A stretch of DNA of 64,000 nt from Spirometra erinaceieuropaei (lineage: Eukaryota; Platyhelminthes; Cestoda; Diphyllobothriidea; Diphyllobothriidae): positions 675,088-739,087 of the forward strand of contig CACRXP010000145.1 in NCBI GenBank assembly GCA_902702965.1. Direction: 5' to 3'. The notes below the pieces were generated by a model, which saw nothing but the letters and a program-made list of their open reading frames with translations, was not told where the DNA came from and ran no database searches. The number at the start of each line of letters is the position of its first letter. The first letter of the stretch is position 1. Positions 10,570-22,850 of this stretch are shown here, in pieces. The translations under genes and the position numbers were made by a program.

Positions 10570-13260
10570 TCTGCCGGTAACATCTACGACCATAGTTTCC
10601 TTCAAGCGTTCTAAAGATCAGGGAAACATTCAAATGATTCCGATATTCAACCAAACTTCTCCTTCTTTGCTCATAAGTACACTCGGAACTTGAGTATTCG
10701 TCCCATACGTGGAATTCCCTGGTATTTTCCTTTCCAGATGAATGTGTAGAAACAAGAAAAATGGCTAACAATTAGTTGATAAATAAAATAAAAGCTAACT
10801 TCGTCCAGCGACTAATTAACTTTTAGTAGCTTTGCATTTTGCTCTACGCTTTCTTCCCCGAAGCTGTGAACGAGACATTTAAAGGGCGTGGAAGTGAACT
10901 CGGGTCTATTTTCCAAGTAGTATAATAATGTGGTAAAATACTCGAGGTTGCATGTGGCACTTGACGTTTTATGGCTATCGGGTTTTGTGCCTACAAGCAT
11001 ACTTAACGGGATTGTGTATTATAAGTGTCCCGTCTTATAAATTTCAAACGGTTCAACGCTAGTACATACTTCATTTAGCAAACGTAGAAGTTAGGCAAGT
11101 AAGTAAACCTCCATGTCGTATAAGAATACCTGCAACTGACTAAAACCAATTTGCCACTGAAGAGCATCAAAAATGTTCATCTCTTCAATGGTTGCTATTA
11201 CATAAATAAGAAAAGGGACTCCAAGTCATTGTAACTAGAACAAAATGCTCTTGACTAAGACATTTAAGACAGGTGGTAATGTTTAACCCTTTAAACGTTA
11301 GCTGAGTTACATTAGTCAGATTTAGAAAAAAACATGCGGATAGTGCCTGCTGAAGGTGACCAAGGTGTGACTGCAACGCACACAGGAACCCGAAGTGTCA
11401 TATGCCATGAGTAATCATATCTGAATAATCACATCCTTTGTAGTAAACAATTCTCGGCATATGATAGGAATGTACGTTTTTGTGCTATTTTTGCGGTTCA
11501 TGGTGAAAACATTTACCTGCGATGTTTTCATAAGGCCAAATAAGCAAAATATGGTCTTCCACTGGTTTACCCGCTCTTCTCTTTATAAGGGATTCAGACG
11601 CCTACTGCATGCCGACATTAAATGACATTCGCAAATGGTCCGACTACAGAATGCTCAGTATGCGGTTGATTGGACTTTAACTGCAATAAAAAAGTCTCCT
11701 TTCTACCTCATCCTGAAACCAGAACAGACTGATGGACGCCATTACCAGATGACTTCTAACATCATCAATTACAACTAACAAGATTAGAACTCATGATTCG
11801 GTGGCAGACCGCCTGCTCAATGCGCAAAGAACTTGGGCGCGAACTCACAATCTTCCCGGCCCGGGATTGGGCGGTTTGATGGCAGAAACCAATGAGAAAC
11901 GGGTCCACTTATTCACCTCTGTCTTTGCAGACAATACGTTTCTACCAATAAAATCATGATGGCACACTGGCCATTACCCCTACGGTCCCGCGTCCTCATT
12001 TTAAGATCTTTAAGAACGTTGTGACAGATATAAAACCACATCAAAATGAGCATGAAAAAAGGAATTACGTGGGACATTTGGAGTTTTGCTATGGGAATAA
12101 CGACCTTACTTTTCATTAAATTCCGGTGGGTACTTATTTCTGTATCTTAAATGTAACACACCCTCTGGAATTCAGCTCAAGGTCACGTGCAATACGAGGG
12201 TACACATTCCCATATTAAACCCATGGGACTATAAGTGAATATTTAGATCGAAATGGGGCACTCTAGAATACAATGTTCAGTCTCGTCTCCCAATGCGACA
12301 TGACCTATGTCCTTATTACCGTTTTAGGTCACCAGCAGAATTAACCTAAACATAACTGGGCGGAGTCCGGAGTATAATCGCCTGGACAAATAAATTGTGC
12401 TTTAAATTTAGCTTTTGTGTATATATATTCAGTATATATATGTTTATACGCTTTTTTTAAACATCGATGCAGTCTTTATATTTTCGAAAAATACTCAGTA
12501 ATATAGGTTCGAACTATGTGTATGATGACCCAGTAATTTTGAAAACAAGAACCCTAAATGGAACAATCTATTATTCAGCTTCCAGCAGTTGTGATAAAGA
12601 GATTCCACTGAAGGCTTCGCTCGGTATATTAGCTTCTAATAATACACGTAGTTTTATGACAATTAGTATCTAATCACAAATATTCTAAGACCTGCGGAAT
12701 ATTTTACTTGGTCCGAGAGAGATAAGCTACCCGTACAAGAAAGTTTCCCTTGGCTTTTACCTTCGGCGTCCGGTAGTCTGTTTCGTCTATGATGAAAACG
12801 CTCTAGACTCCCTAGTCAAGCCGAACTATGTGGACTGTAAATGTCCCCCTATTTCATTGGCTTGGAACAGCACGGGATTAATAATCCAGGACTTAACGTC
12901 ATTAAAAGTCAAGAAAAATGACATCAAAAAAGTCCCGACGAAACGAGGAATCGCATTCTATGAAGCGCCGCAAAGCAGTGGAAAAGGCAAACTTTCAACG
13001 TTTGCTGGCTGACTTTGTTCGCCGCAATCAGCGTTTACTTGGAGTTTTTAGGTATAAGTTTTTGAAGGTTGCTGGATTCTAACACGTTTTGCAGCGGTAA
13101 TTTCTGCCGTCCTAGTTTCCAAAATGTTTGTGTTTTAGAGCAGTTTAAATTTAAAAAAAACGGAGACCTGGTTCCCTGAGATATTGTTTAAGAGCCACAA
13201 TAAGTGCTTGTCATCCTCATACAAAAGTGGAGCAAGTTCCAGACAGTGCACGGTTTAGAA
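10570..13260. other. Non-coding stretch, no gene recognised
   Basis: AT-rich DNA with scattered short frames. No protein family, RNA gene or repeat shared with the rest of the window was found. Confidence 0.55.
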
Positions 13261-13264
13261 GAAG

Positions 13265-13430
13265 GAGGAGAAGATGCGATCACTGAAACTAGTTTATTAG
13301 CATAACGTTTCGGATTCTCACCCCCCGCTACCATATTCGATGCCGAGACGTTCACTGAGCAGGGGAATCAGTCACGTGGGGAGTGCGTGGACGATCAACA
13401 ATCCCAATGACAGCGACCCAAATGGTCGAG
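13265..13430 (-). mobile_element. Penelope-type terminal sequence, minus orientation
   Basis: Read on the minus strand, the block around 13320-13270 runs CCGAAACGTTATGCTAATAA and continues to a GATCGCATCTTCTCC tail. This parallels the plus-strand sequence at 13663-13715 (CCGAAACGTCAGGCCAATAA, then CGATCGCTACTTCT). It is therefore a second, diverged copy of the same kind of retroelement terminus, facing the opposite way. No coding part is attached. Confidence 0.5.
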
Positions 13431-13559
13431 TAATCATCACACTGACGTCTAACACGGATGATAAAATTGCGCCAATGAAAAACTCGGACGCGGACTGACG
13501 AACCAGCATCTCATCAATTACGACCCCCAGCGATGATTATGAGAGCTGTTAATTACAGT

Positions 13560-13760
13560 GCACATATGGTCATACGGCAGCTACTTGCTATAAATACTGC
13601 ACTCTTTGTGCTTCTACTACACTTACCTGCGACTGTCTCTGATGATGGGTTCGAGTGGGGGACCGAAACGTCAGGCCAATAAACTTCTTGTTCCAACGAT
13701 CGCTACTTCTTTTTCTTTTGAACTGCTGCCTGGAGTTCGCCTGTTCGCTTCTATCGGCAG
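13560..13760 (+). mobile_element. Penelope-type terminal sequence with hammerhead-like core
   Basis: CTGATGA at 13639-13645 is followed by a possible 5-bp stem (GGTTC 13648-13652 with GGACC 13660-13664) and then GAAAC at 13665-13669. These are the conserved pieces of a hammerhead ribozyme in the right order. Hammerhead motifs are known in the terminal repeats of Penelope-like elements. Two unpaired bases before the stem and the lack of an obvious helix III mean this copy is probably not catalytic. The overlapping 66- and 73-codon frames are not genes. Confidence 0.5.
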
Positions 13761-13799
13761 TACACGGTTTACTTTTAATTTGTGTGAATTCGTTGCAAC

Positions 13800-16620
13800 A
13801 TTTTGACAAATAAGTACATTTTTATAAATTATCCCCATGTGTTCGTTACCTCGTTTCGCTTTTCTATCCTTCTCTTGCCCAACTTTGAGCTTTAAATCAG
13901 GCCAAGGCTTCTATCTACAGTTCCTCGTGTCATCAAACACTTGTAACTGCGCCCTGCTTTCTGTGCCATCGTTTATCTGGATAAAAATTTTCTGAGCTAT
14001 CCGTTACCTTAACAACAGTCATAAGTAATTAACAGGTATTTTGACTTGTGTGGTCAAAGATAGCAAAGAAGCTTCCAAACGTGTAATTAAACAAACTCAA
14101 ATTCCGTGGCACACGTCTGTAATGGAGTATATGATACTTCTGACAGGGCCTCATATAAATCCATACCCAACTGGCCACGAAGAACACAAGATACGTTCGT
14201 AACAATGCTGATGCCTTATTAATGGAGGCCAGATAAGTTTTATAGCCTCCTACTGATTACGTCATTTGTACCTCAGCCCTGTCCTCTAACCTCTTCCGAT
14301 TTAACCATGGACGCCCACTCAGTCGATGGAAATCGGAAGCATTTCAAGCCAAAGGGAAATGGCGTTCACTGGCCTGACCCGACTGACGGACGGTGTGCAG
14401 CCATTTTGGGAAACCAAGGCAACACAGGAAACCCCGTATGATGCCCTAATATCAAAGCAGATTAATGAACTCGACTCCTGATCCATACGACAAACTCCGC
14501 CGCCTCCTCCTCGGGAGTGCCGTGGTGCGCCGGACATCACTAGCCTTATCTTTTTTCACACCACCAATGTTCCGAAGTCCAGATGGGGAGCGAATGACTG
14601 GGGATAGACGCGTGAATAGTGGTTAACCCAGCATAAAGTTCCATTGCGAGCGCCCCATCCAGGGGTACAGTGGCTGGCGTGCTATGGAGCCCCGTTCAAC
14701 GCGGAAGTGCGTTTTCATGACTCGGTTCTGGGCATGGCTCAACGGTTCGGTCAGTGGTCTTTTGGTCCAGCTGTCGGTAAAGACGGACATAGTCTGACAA
14801 ACCTTGGGAAAACAGACGATTCTGCATATCTTCTGAAGGTACTAAGCGAATCTTTGCCTGTAAAATTACTTTCAAAATGCGTATCTGCTCCCTAGAAGAA
14901 GGTTAGGGTGCATGTACTACTTAGAATCATTTTGGTCAAACACGATGTTGACTAGAAAGGATGTCTCTTCATAGTATCTTGACCATTTTAAACTTTTTTT
15001 AACTACTCTTTTGCATTTCGAGGGGATTTCACATCAGGGAGGGCTTCAGTAAGATGCCCCTGAAGTATTTTCGGCCTGTCAGTCTGCAGAAAAGCAGAAT
15101 AGCATAAGGCTTTGGGTAGTGAAAGAGGGTCGGTAGATAGCAGACAACTGGAGCAGGGACTGGGCGTTATAGCCTCACTAAAATAGCAGTTGCGGTCGGT
15201 GCCAAAGATAAGAGAGAAGATCTGAAATAATCGCGCGCACGCGAGCGCCCATATACAAGTTTGCAATCCGCCATGCGCGTTGCCATTAGCACACTGGCAA
15301 CTACAAACACACACACACAGCGTAGCTTGAAAGGGGTTTGTCGCGCCCCCATCACCAGCAACACCAGCCGCAGTTGGCACAGGCACGCCCCTGCCCCTCA
15401 AGAAGGATTCGACAAAGCACCGCAGTTGCCCTCAGCGGCTGTCAACGCATTAAATGTGGCCCACCATCTGGGGTTGATCGGCAGGCACCCCGAGGGACGG
15501 GGCTGGGGCTAAAGTTGGGGTTGCTTTGGCAAAAGTGCATGGGCCTGTCAAACATGACAAGATATATTATTAAGATTAAAGGAGTCTGTACTTCGCATGA
15601 AAGCTCACAAACGAAGGCACAGATGCCCACTCTGTGTGGGCGTGTGTTCAGGAAACTGGCGCGGATCAGTTATCACACCACCGGACAATCGGCAGGCGTT
15701 TTTAGCGAAAACGTTTTCGAGGTCTTGCCTTGCACCCCCCTCTCTACCTGTCTCTCTTCCAAAGACAAGTTGTTCTAAAAATTGGTGCAACGCTCTAACA
15801 CGGGAATGGAAAGACCTGGAAGAGTTCTGGACGGACTGCTACTAAATACGCTTTTGTCTATTTCCCAAATAGTCCTGCGCCTAACTCAGTGACTGCATAC
15901 GCGAGAAAAGAGCCTTAAACAGTCAGAATGCTTCACGTAACTTCATGCAAAACCCCAGATCGTTTTGTTTTCAAATCACGTATTCGAGTGCAACATTTAC
16001 TGTTCAGGTGTATTCTGCAAACATTCCCTGCCAGTTTTATAAATCATTGAATGTTAACTCGAGCCTTGAGTCTGACAATCTCAAGGATTCTTCTGTGCTC
16101 TGCTGTTATCCTCCACAATGACCCCTGAATAATTGCAATAAAAGGCAATAATGCTTTCTGAAAAAATTTATTGGTGGGAAACATCAGAGATTTTCCCTGA
16201 TCGTATTTACTAACGTCGTCAAATGGACCTATAAGTTGCCTATCTTTCCGACTAACATAGGTTGGCGATACATCTAAGGATGGTACGGGTAAATGATCAA
16301 AAACAATCATCTATAAATAGTCATTACCATGTTTTACTTGGTTTGCGGGGTTTCGACGTTCCGATCCCAAGCAATATTCCTAAGTCGTATTCCCCATCGC
16401 GAAACTGAAAGGCATTTGGAGGATTTTACCACTGACCGATTTGACGATTTGACTTCTTTTGCTTCTGCTCAAGATGAAATTGCCTTTGGTAAGAAACGTT
16501 TGCAGCTTCATAGAGGTCAAATGAAGTCAATACAGTACGTCTAAGATGATGTGCCCCTGCAGGGTGTTAGGGAAAAAGTAGAAGCGCACTTTTCAATACA
16601 TTTGACTTAAGTTTTCAGTT
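13800..16620. other. No supported gene; GC-rich patches at 14.3-14.9 and 15.0-15.5 kb
   Basis: The patches around 14300-14900 and 15003-15510 are richer in GC and hold overlapping frames on both strands up to 146 codons long. They include a minus-strand frame with a signal-like start near 15364. None shows a family motif or a matching splice pair. A short CA repeat lies at 15306-15319. Confidence 0.4.
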
Positions 16621-16689
16621 TTAATGTCGGGCACGCTTTTAAACAAAGCCTTCTTGTTAGTAAAAATGTGCCACGTGATGCTTACTATT

Positions 16690-16775
16690 ACAATCCCACC
16701 TAAGTAGTCCCTCCTAACCGAAAATTCATTTTAGAATTTCGATCAACATTTCATGAGATCGGTTAGCGACTGTAG
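16690..16775 (+). repeat. Solo end of the long-TIR foldback element
   Basis: The sequence ending AATTTCGATCAACATTTC, then ATGAGATCGGTTAGCG, matches the right ends of the elements at 34.7 kb and 52.2 kb. I could not find the matching left end, so this looks like a truncated copy. Confidence 0.5.
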
Positions 16776-18269
16776 ATACACATCTATATTAGACTTTTAA
16801 AGCCTCCGACAATTTGTTATTTCAGATGAATATGCAAGTAACTGTAAGTAGTTAGTCTACCATAATTCCAGCAACACAGAACAGTAATTTTTTAGCAAAC
16901 ATTTTCCGTATTTTGGCAAAACTTGTTTTACAAGGCGTAGGAAATATGCATTAACCACAAAAAGCGGCTCTTCTACAGAAATGGATGTCTTCTAATCTTA
17001 CAACTGACGACGGAAAAATTTCGGGCAAAAATTTTCGAATTCCAAATATGCGCGAGAAAATCAATTAATCTGCGTTAAGAGCGATCAGTGTCATAAAATA
17101 AGTCCATAGTCTGTGACTATTAATTTGGCAGTTATTTAAGAAGCCTTAAGGTACGGTAAACATTGTCAAATAGTCTAGAAAATAGCCCCCACTGCCTTTT
17201 ATATCAAGATATAACCACCCATTATTAGATAACTTCCATTAGACACTTTTCACAATTGCGTTTATGATCTCATCCGAAATCAGCATACGATTTCTTGTTC
17301 ATGGACGTCGCGACACGATTTTCACGTTACATACACAAATGCGAAAACTCTAGCTGAAGATACGATCTTTAACGGAATAACCGTACAAAGTTCGCTTGCA
17401 AACAGTCAGCAAGTAGTATAGCTGGCACAGATAATAACTGTTTCATGGTACTCCCAGATCGAGCACTATGCACAATCCCGGACGAGTTTGGTGAATTTGA
17501 CAGCAAGCTTGAATATGCCGTCCCGGAGCCTTTACCCCATGTTTCTATATTGCCTTTTAATAAGGTTAAAAACTTTACACTGAAAATTTGATCACACATT
17601 GAAAAACGTGAAGGACAACTCGATGAGCTGAACCATCGTTAGTTTCGTCAGTTGTCAGCTGAAAGTCAGTAGAACACGTACTTTTCGGGGAGTATGAGTG
17701 CATAATTCTTATGTGTGTCTTCTGCAACTGTGCGTGGTCAACCGAGTCACTACCATGAAATTACGACATTTATCGAAGCCAATGTGCTTGAAAACTAAAG
17801 TCGTAAGAATATACTGTCGCATTCACTCGCCCCGCGCAAATCTACTAGGTTTTTCCTACTTCTATACAAAGCACAGTCATATAGGATAAAAGGAGGAAAT
17901 TCTGCTGCTCATGAAGTTGAATGGAAAAGGCGCATCAAACTAATGCCTTATTCCCGTCTATAACAGTTTAAGGAAGAGTCTCCAAGAAGTACGTGCGACA
18001 AATCCACGAATCCCAGTGTCCTTTGGTCCTTGTATAAACAATGCCTACCGAAATATTTGTCAGCACTCAGCGTTTTGATTTATTTCTTCATTAACTTGCC
18101 TTTGACCATCACAAATAAAGACACACGAATAGTACTGTGGTAGACAGTGGAGTAACCGAATGAGTAGCGACCTTTCCACTTACCTACACATCTGCCAATA
18201 GTATGCGCAAAAGTAGGAGCCTAAACCTTGCCAAAAAGAAGGAGACTGACGCAGAGATCGTACACACTC
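16776..18269. other. AT-rich stretch, nothing recognised
   Basis: Only short overlapping frames occur here. No repeats shared with other parts of the window were noticed. Confidence 0.5.
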
Positions 18270-18660
18270 ACCGGATCGCACGCGTCCCCAACCACTCGAG
18301 TTGTGGTCCACGAATTATTTTTTTATGTTAACTCAGGTGGCTGCGTTCATTGGCAATTCTCGATAGATTCGTGACCTTTTTTCGATCGAAGCCCAGACAC
18401 ACCGAGAGCCGAGGCAATGCAGGTGGATGTCTGCCTCGCGGTAGTTCACCGCACACACGCCACCGTACACGTGCGCACCAGCGTGTCTGCGCCCGCAAAC
18501 CCGTGTGCGTTTCAACTTTCACGCGTCTCAGATCCGACCCACCGGCCGGTCTCTCCCTCCATCGCCCCAGCTTTTGCCCTCCGATCTCTCGCTGTCATTC
18601 TTTGACAATCACTCCTACCTGGTGTGATCATGCAATACGTGTGACCACATTTCAATGAAT
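18270..18660 (+). promoter_or_regulatory. CpG-rich stretch, candidate promoter or 5' UTR
   Basis: This patch is markedly richer in GC and CpG than the AT-rich DNA on either side and lies just upstream of the signal-peptide exon of the growth-factor gene. That position fits a promoter or 5' untranslated exon. I see no clear TATA box or other core element, so the role is inferred from composition and position only. Frames within it on both strands are not credible proteins. Confidence 0.35.
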
Positions 18661-18771
18661 CGTCATGTGTCATTAAGCTCTGGTGCTGCAGGTGTATAAT
18701 ATTATTCATCCTCTTAGAGTAAAATGAACGAGAGTCCTCTCTGAGACTGTCTCCAACTGAAGCATCGAGCA

Positions 18772-19290
18772 ATGTTCCTAAACGCACTGGCTATGTGTCT
18801 CCCTGACACGCCTGACCAGAGGTCAGAGTCCGATGTCCCCTCGCGCCCCATGCATACGGCGATTGGTTGGCACCAGCAGGTCACATCGACCTTTATCCCG
18901 CACCCTTTGTCATCTCAAGCAGACAGAGGATTTTGCTACCCAAAAGCATCACTGTCATCATCAGCCCTGTGCTGGGTGAAGGATTTGTTTTCACATTCCA
19001 AACTACGCAGGTCTCTTCATTGGAGAGCCCACCCCTCTTGTCACACTGCAGTCTGCCTACGCATCCTTCGTCTCCACTTCCTTCTCCTCCTTCTCCTTAT
19101 GCATACCTCCGTTGTACAGGCAACATTTTTGTACAAGTTTGAACCTGAAAGCATCCCCAACGGCAAGGACTCGTTGGCCGTCCAGCCACCCTCCCAGGAA
19201 TTAAAAAGCCGCTTACAGGGTCCTCCTGAATATATCCAATCGCGGCATGAAAAGGAGGCGTCTTTGGTTCGGACAAAAAGAGGAATTAAA
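18772..19290 (+). CDS. VEGF/PDGF-like growth factor, candidate exon 1 (signal peptide)
   Basis: An open frame ends at a strong splice donor, AAA|GTAAGC, in phase 0. Its C-terminal third reads as a secreted-protein start: a Leu-rich hydrophobic core (LHFLLLLLLM, about codons 100-112 from the first Met) is followed by small residues (SVVQA) typical of a signal-peptidase site. A hydrophilic stretch then ends in RTKRG, a furin-type dibasic site. The true start is unclear. The first ATG (18772) would leave a long leader before the hydrophobic core. An intron ending at the CTGCAG near 19052, with an upstream initiator exon, is an alternative. Joining to the next exon keeps frame (phase 0 to 0). Membership in the growth-factor gene rests on phase, order and secretory character, not on family motifs. 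Confidence 0.45.
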
Positions 19291-22200
19291 GTAAGCACTT
19301 TCGATACTCCGCGGGTTAACTTTGTGTGGGAATCTATCATTTTTTAAATACCCACTTTTTATTAACTTTATGCTATACTAGTACTCACCAGAAACAGACT
19401 GAAAAAGTTTTTAAAGGCGTGCTTCATGGCTGTTGGAAAAAGTCTTTTCATACCACTTCAGGTTGGCGTTCAGAAAATTAATCTTATTTAAAGTATTTAA
19501 AGACAAATTCAACTATCAATAAATCCCTTCCAAATAATATAACCTTCGCTTTTCACAACGCTCTTATTCGTAATCATAAAAGTTTCACATAAAACCTCAT
19601 TCGTAATAACTGTCCTGCAATGTTCATGCTCCTGAATCTATTGCGCCCACCAATGAATTTCAGTCACATTCAAGATTAGTTAAGAAAATCCGCACAAACT
19701 GTTGGGGGCCGTGCAAACAGATGCGTTTTTGGGAAGATTTTTTTTATCTCGATTGGGGAAATTATAATAATCTTTAATCGGAAAACATACAGCTTGTAGA
19801 TTGAAAACCCTAAACAAAAACGCGACGGCGGATAGAGTACGGAATTATTCGAGGCTAAAAAAATACTTATAAAACTAGATCATACTTTTTCTTTAGGTAC
19901 AAAATATGATGAAGACATGATATGCTACGAAATTAATACAATAATTATTTTACACAGTTTTTATGAAACACGTTTCAACTTACAAGAACATCGAAAATCC
20001 ATGAAGGAAATGCATGCTTATTAAGAAGTCATTTTTTCCAATTGCGGTTCTTGAAGATGGTCGAAAAGTGGTTTATTCAATAGACAACACCCTGGCATAC
20101 ATGAAATATTACGAGATTATCTTTCAGGATAAGCGATACTACCACTCCACGCAAGCAATCCTTTCTAACCAAAAACGCATTTCAGAATTACTGTTTAACT
20201 TTCCTGAAATCGACTACTGACTATACCCCCTTAAAGAAAGTAAAGTCTTTTCGCCCTAGTACTATGTGTGGTCAACAAATTAGTTTTATATGCATGAAAT
20301 ACAATATAAGAATCTTTACTCCGACTTACAGAAAGAACGTGATCTTACGTATCCCAAAAATGTAACTGCTTTTTTCTTTTTATACTTGATGAAAATCCAA
20401 ACGCAATTACGTTGCCTGAGGACTCAGTTAAAAACCAATTTGTTTAAAATGATTATCGATGTGCGCTTTCGCAGTATTTCTGAAATTACAATGAAACACC
20501 AGACAGTTAGAAAATGTTTGCTAACCACGGCAAATCGTTCGCCAAGTTCAGTAAAACATTTTAATCTTAATTTCATTGTATGAATCTTTGTGGATATCCC
20601 ACTGAAATAGACAGAATTAGGCCACAAGATTTTCACAGCAAATATGTGGAACAACTCGAAAGACTTGAGCTGCAGATTATACTCCAAGTTTACTAGTTAC
20701 CTTCAAAGGAGCCGGGAAAAATCCAACGCTGGAGACCTATAGTACATTTACAAAGAAAAGGATTTAGGAGAAATACGGCCACTCTCGGGTAAGCAGGAAA
20801 CCGCCGTATAATTTTCATCGGAACGAGTGATTAGAAGTATAAATTGTGCTGTGTTTGGAATATAATACGAAATTTTCAATACATCTTTAAAAATACTACT
20901 GACAGCCCGTCTGCGACGTATATGTGGCCACCGCTATTTTATTTAATCTGACGGAATTCGGTTCTTACAGTCATTTAAAATTTGCAACGGGACCAAATAC
21001 GCTTGTACACCGAACTTTACTCGAGGGTCGCAAATTAATTCCTGAGGAAACTACAAAGATCTAAGCTTAAACATTGGAGTAGTTATATCAGAGATATCAC
21101 ACGATAGAAATTTAGGAACGTAATGATGGTCATAACATCACTTTTTGACCTAGCTTTACCACCAATCACGCACACCTGTCAAATTAAAAACATTGCACAA
21201 CATGGCGGCCCCAGCCTGTTCCCTAGTCGCGAGGCCGCTAAAAGATGAATAACATAAGGATGCAAGCCCAATACTATCTTGTCATCGCAGATTAACAAAT
21301 AATAGTAAACCGGAATTCCCACTCTCTTCTCCCCATTAAAAAAGTGAAAACTGAAACGTCATCCCAGCCTTCACAGCACTTCTAGTACTTACAGCCAACT
21401 GCCTTAAGTCACCTGAAGGACGAAGGAACGGAATTGTTCCTAATTTTAAAGATCCGGACACTTTTTAGACCTGAGCGCAATATTATGTGAAAAAAACACT
21501 CACACACACATAAAAGTCGATTTCGGGCACAAATTCACATCTCATTAGTGGGATGCCTCAATGTGGGAAGTAGCGGAAAATAATGCCCTCTGGAGCTTGC
21601 ACTGTGCGCATGGACGTTGCTTTGCAACGCATCATAAATCTCTAGCATATCTATTACCTGGATTCTGGTTATGCCTTCATAAATAGTAATTTGAACTTTT
21701 CGATTTCTATCTATTCTGAGGAGTCGTAAAGTTAGTGCGGATTTTGGGAGTCCTACCCCCGGTCTTAATATCTATTCTCCATAATAAATTTTCGCATTTA
21801 TTTGTCCCCCTTATGTAGGCCGCCTTAGTTCCCAGGGGCTAGAACTGTCCTAGAAAAGGCGACCCAGTCTATAGACCTAAGACCCAATGCCCAACTGATA
21901 CCTGCGAAAGAAGGCGATGCCTTTTAACCAGCCCATTAAGGGATTCCGCACATACTTTAAGTATGAAATGCGTGCAGTAAGGTGCTTATGAAAGTTAATG
22001 GATTTGTGCGTACTGTAAGCACAGAGAATACATACGAAATGGTCAACGACTAGAAACGCACCCTTATTGCACGAAATTACTTTATCAAAACCTATATTCG
22101 CCTGTTCATAACTGAAAATTGCCAGTCGAAAGCAGTTTGAAAAATTCGGAGTCGTCTAATGTTTTGTGTAATCTCATATTGTTCATGCCATTGAAAACGT

Positions 22201-22663
22201 TTTGTCTGTATAGTTATTTGGCGCAAGTTTGAAGTAGGTAGTCAATTTACATTCCTCCAAACTATCCAAACAACGAGGGTTAGGGAGACGAACTGCACTC
22301 TCCTGAAAACTAAAATATTATTTCCAAGATTTAAAGGCATCTGATGATTCTCTTGAATATGCCCCTGTATCCTAAAAAAAGTAACGCAGAACAGTTCTTT
22401 TCCTAATCATAGTGCCCCAAATAGGCCTGGAGAAGTAAGGCCTATCTAATGCTGCTGGGCTGCTCTCGAAATTAGACACTAAAGACCTTCGGGAGTTTTC
22501 GAAAATCCCAATCGGACAAGACAGAAGCTCTTCACTCTACTTACTTAATATCCAATATATTTTTTAGGCCTCCTTTGTAAATGCCTACAAGTTTTTCACT
22601 ATCTGCTTTGAAAACTGGACCGCGTTCTGAATTTGTCACTTACCCCAACCGCATCATTAAACC

Positions 22664-22783
22664 ATTAAATTCCTCGCCAATAGAAGCGAAAAGACGAGTC
22701 CCAGGAAGCAGTCTTGAAGAAGAAGACACGATCGCTCTTGTCCCGGCGATCGTGTCTTCTTCTTCAAGACATTAAATTCCTCG
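22664..22783. repeat. Perfect 24-bp inverted repeat between 13-bp direct repeats
   Basis: The arms at 22711-22734 and 22747-22770 are exact reverse complements, separated by a 12-base loop. The 13-base word ATTAAATTCCTCG occurs at 22664-22676 and again at 22771-22783, so the hairpin lies at the end of a segment flanked by direct repeats. Neither feature belongs to the other repeat families of the window. Confidence 0.85.
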
Positions 22784-22786
22784 TCT

Positions 22787-22850
22787 AAACCTAACTTCTA
22801 TGCTAACTAATCACTAACCCCGAATCCAAACCCAACTCTAACCCCCTAAA
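22787..22850 (-). repeat. Short degenerate CCCTAA tract
   Basis: Repeated CTAACC, CTAATC, CCAAACCC and CTCTAACCCCC words on the plus strand correspond to the C-rich telomere strand. It follows directly after the inverted repeat at 22711-22770. Confidence 0.5.

Noticed and set aside
15003..15778. GC-rich frames of 132-146 codons on both strands as a gene
   Set aside because: They overlap antisense, lack motifs, and show no consistent splice-site pair.
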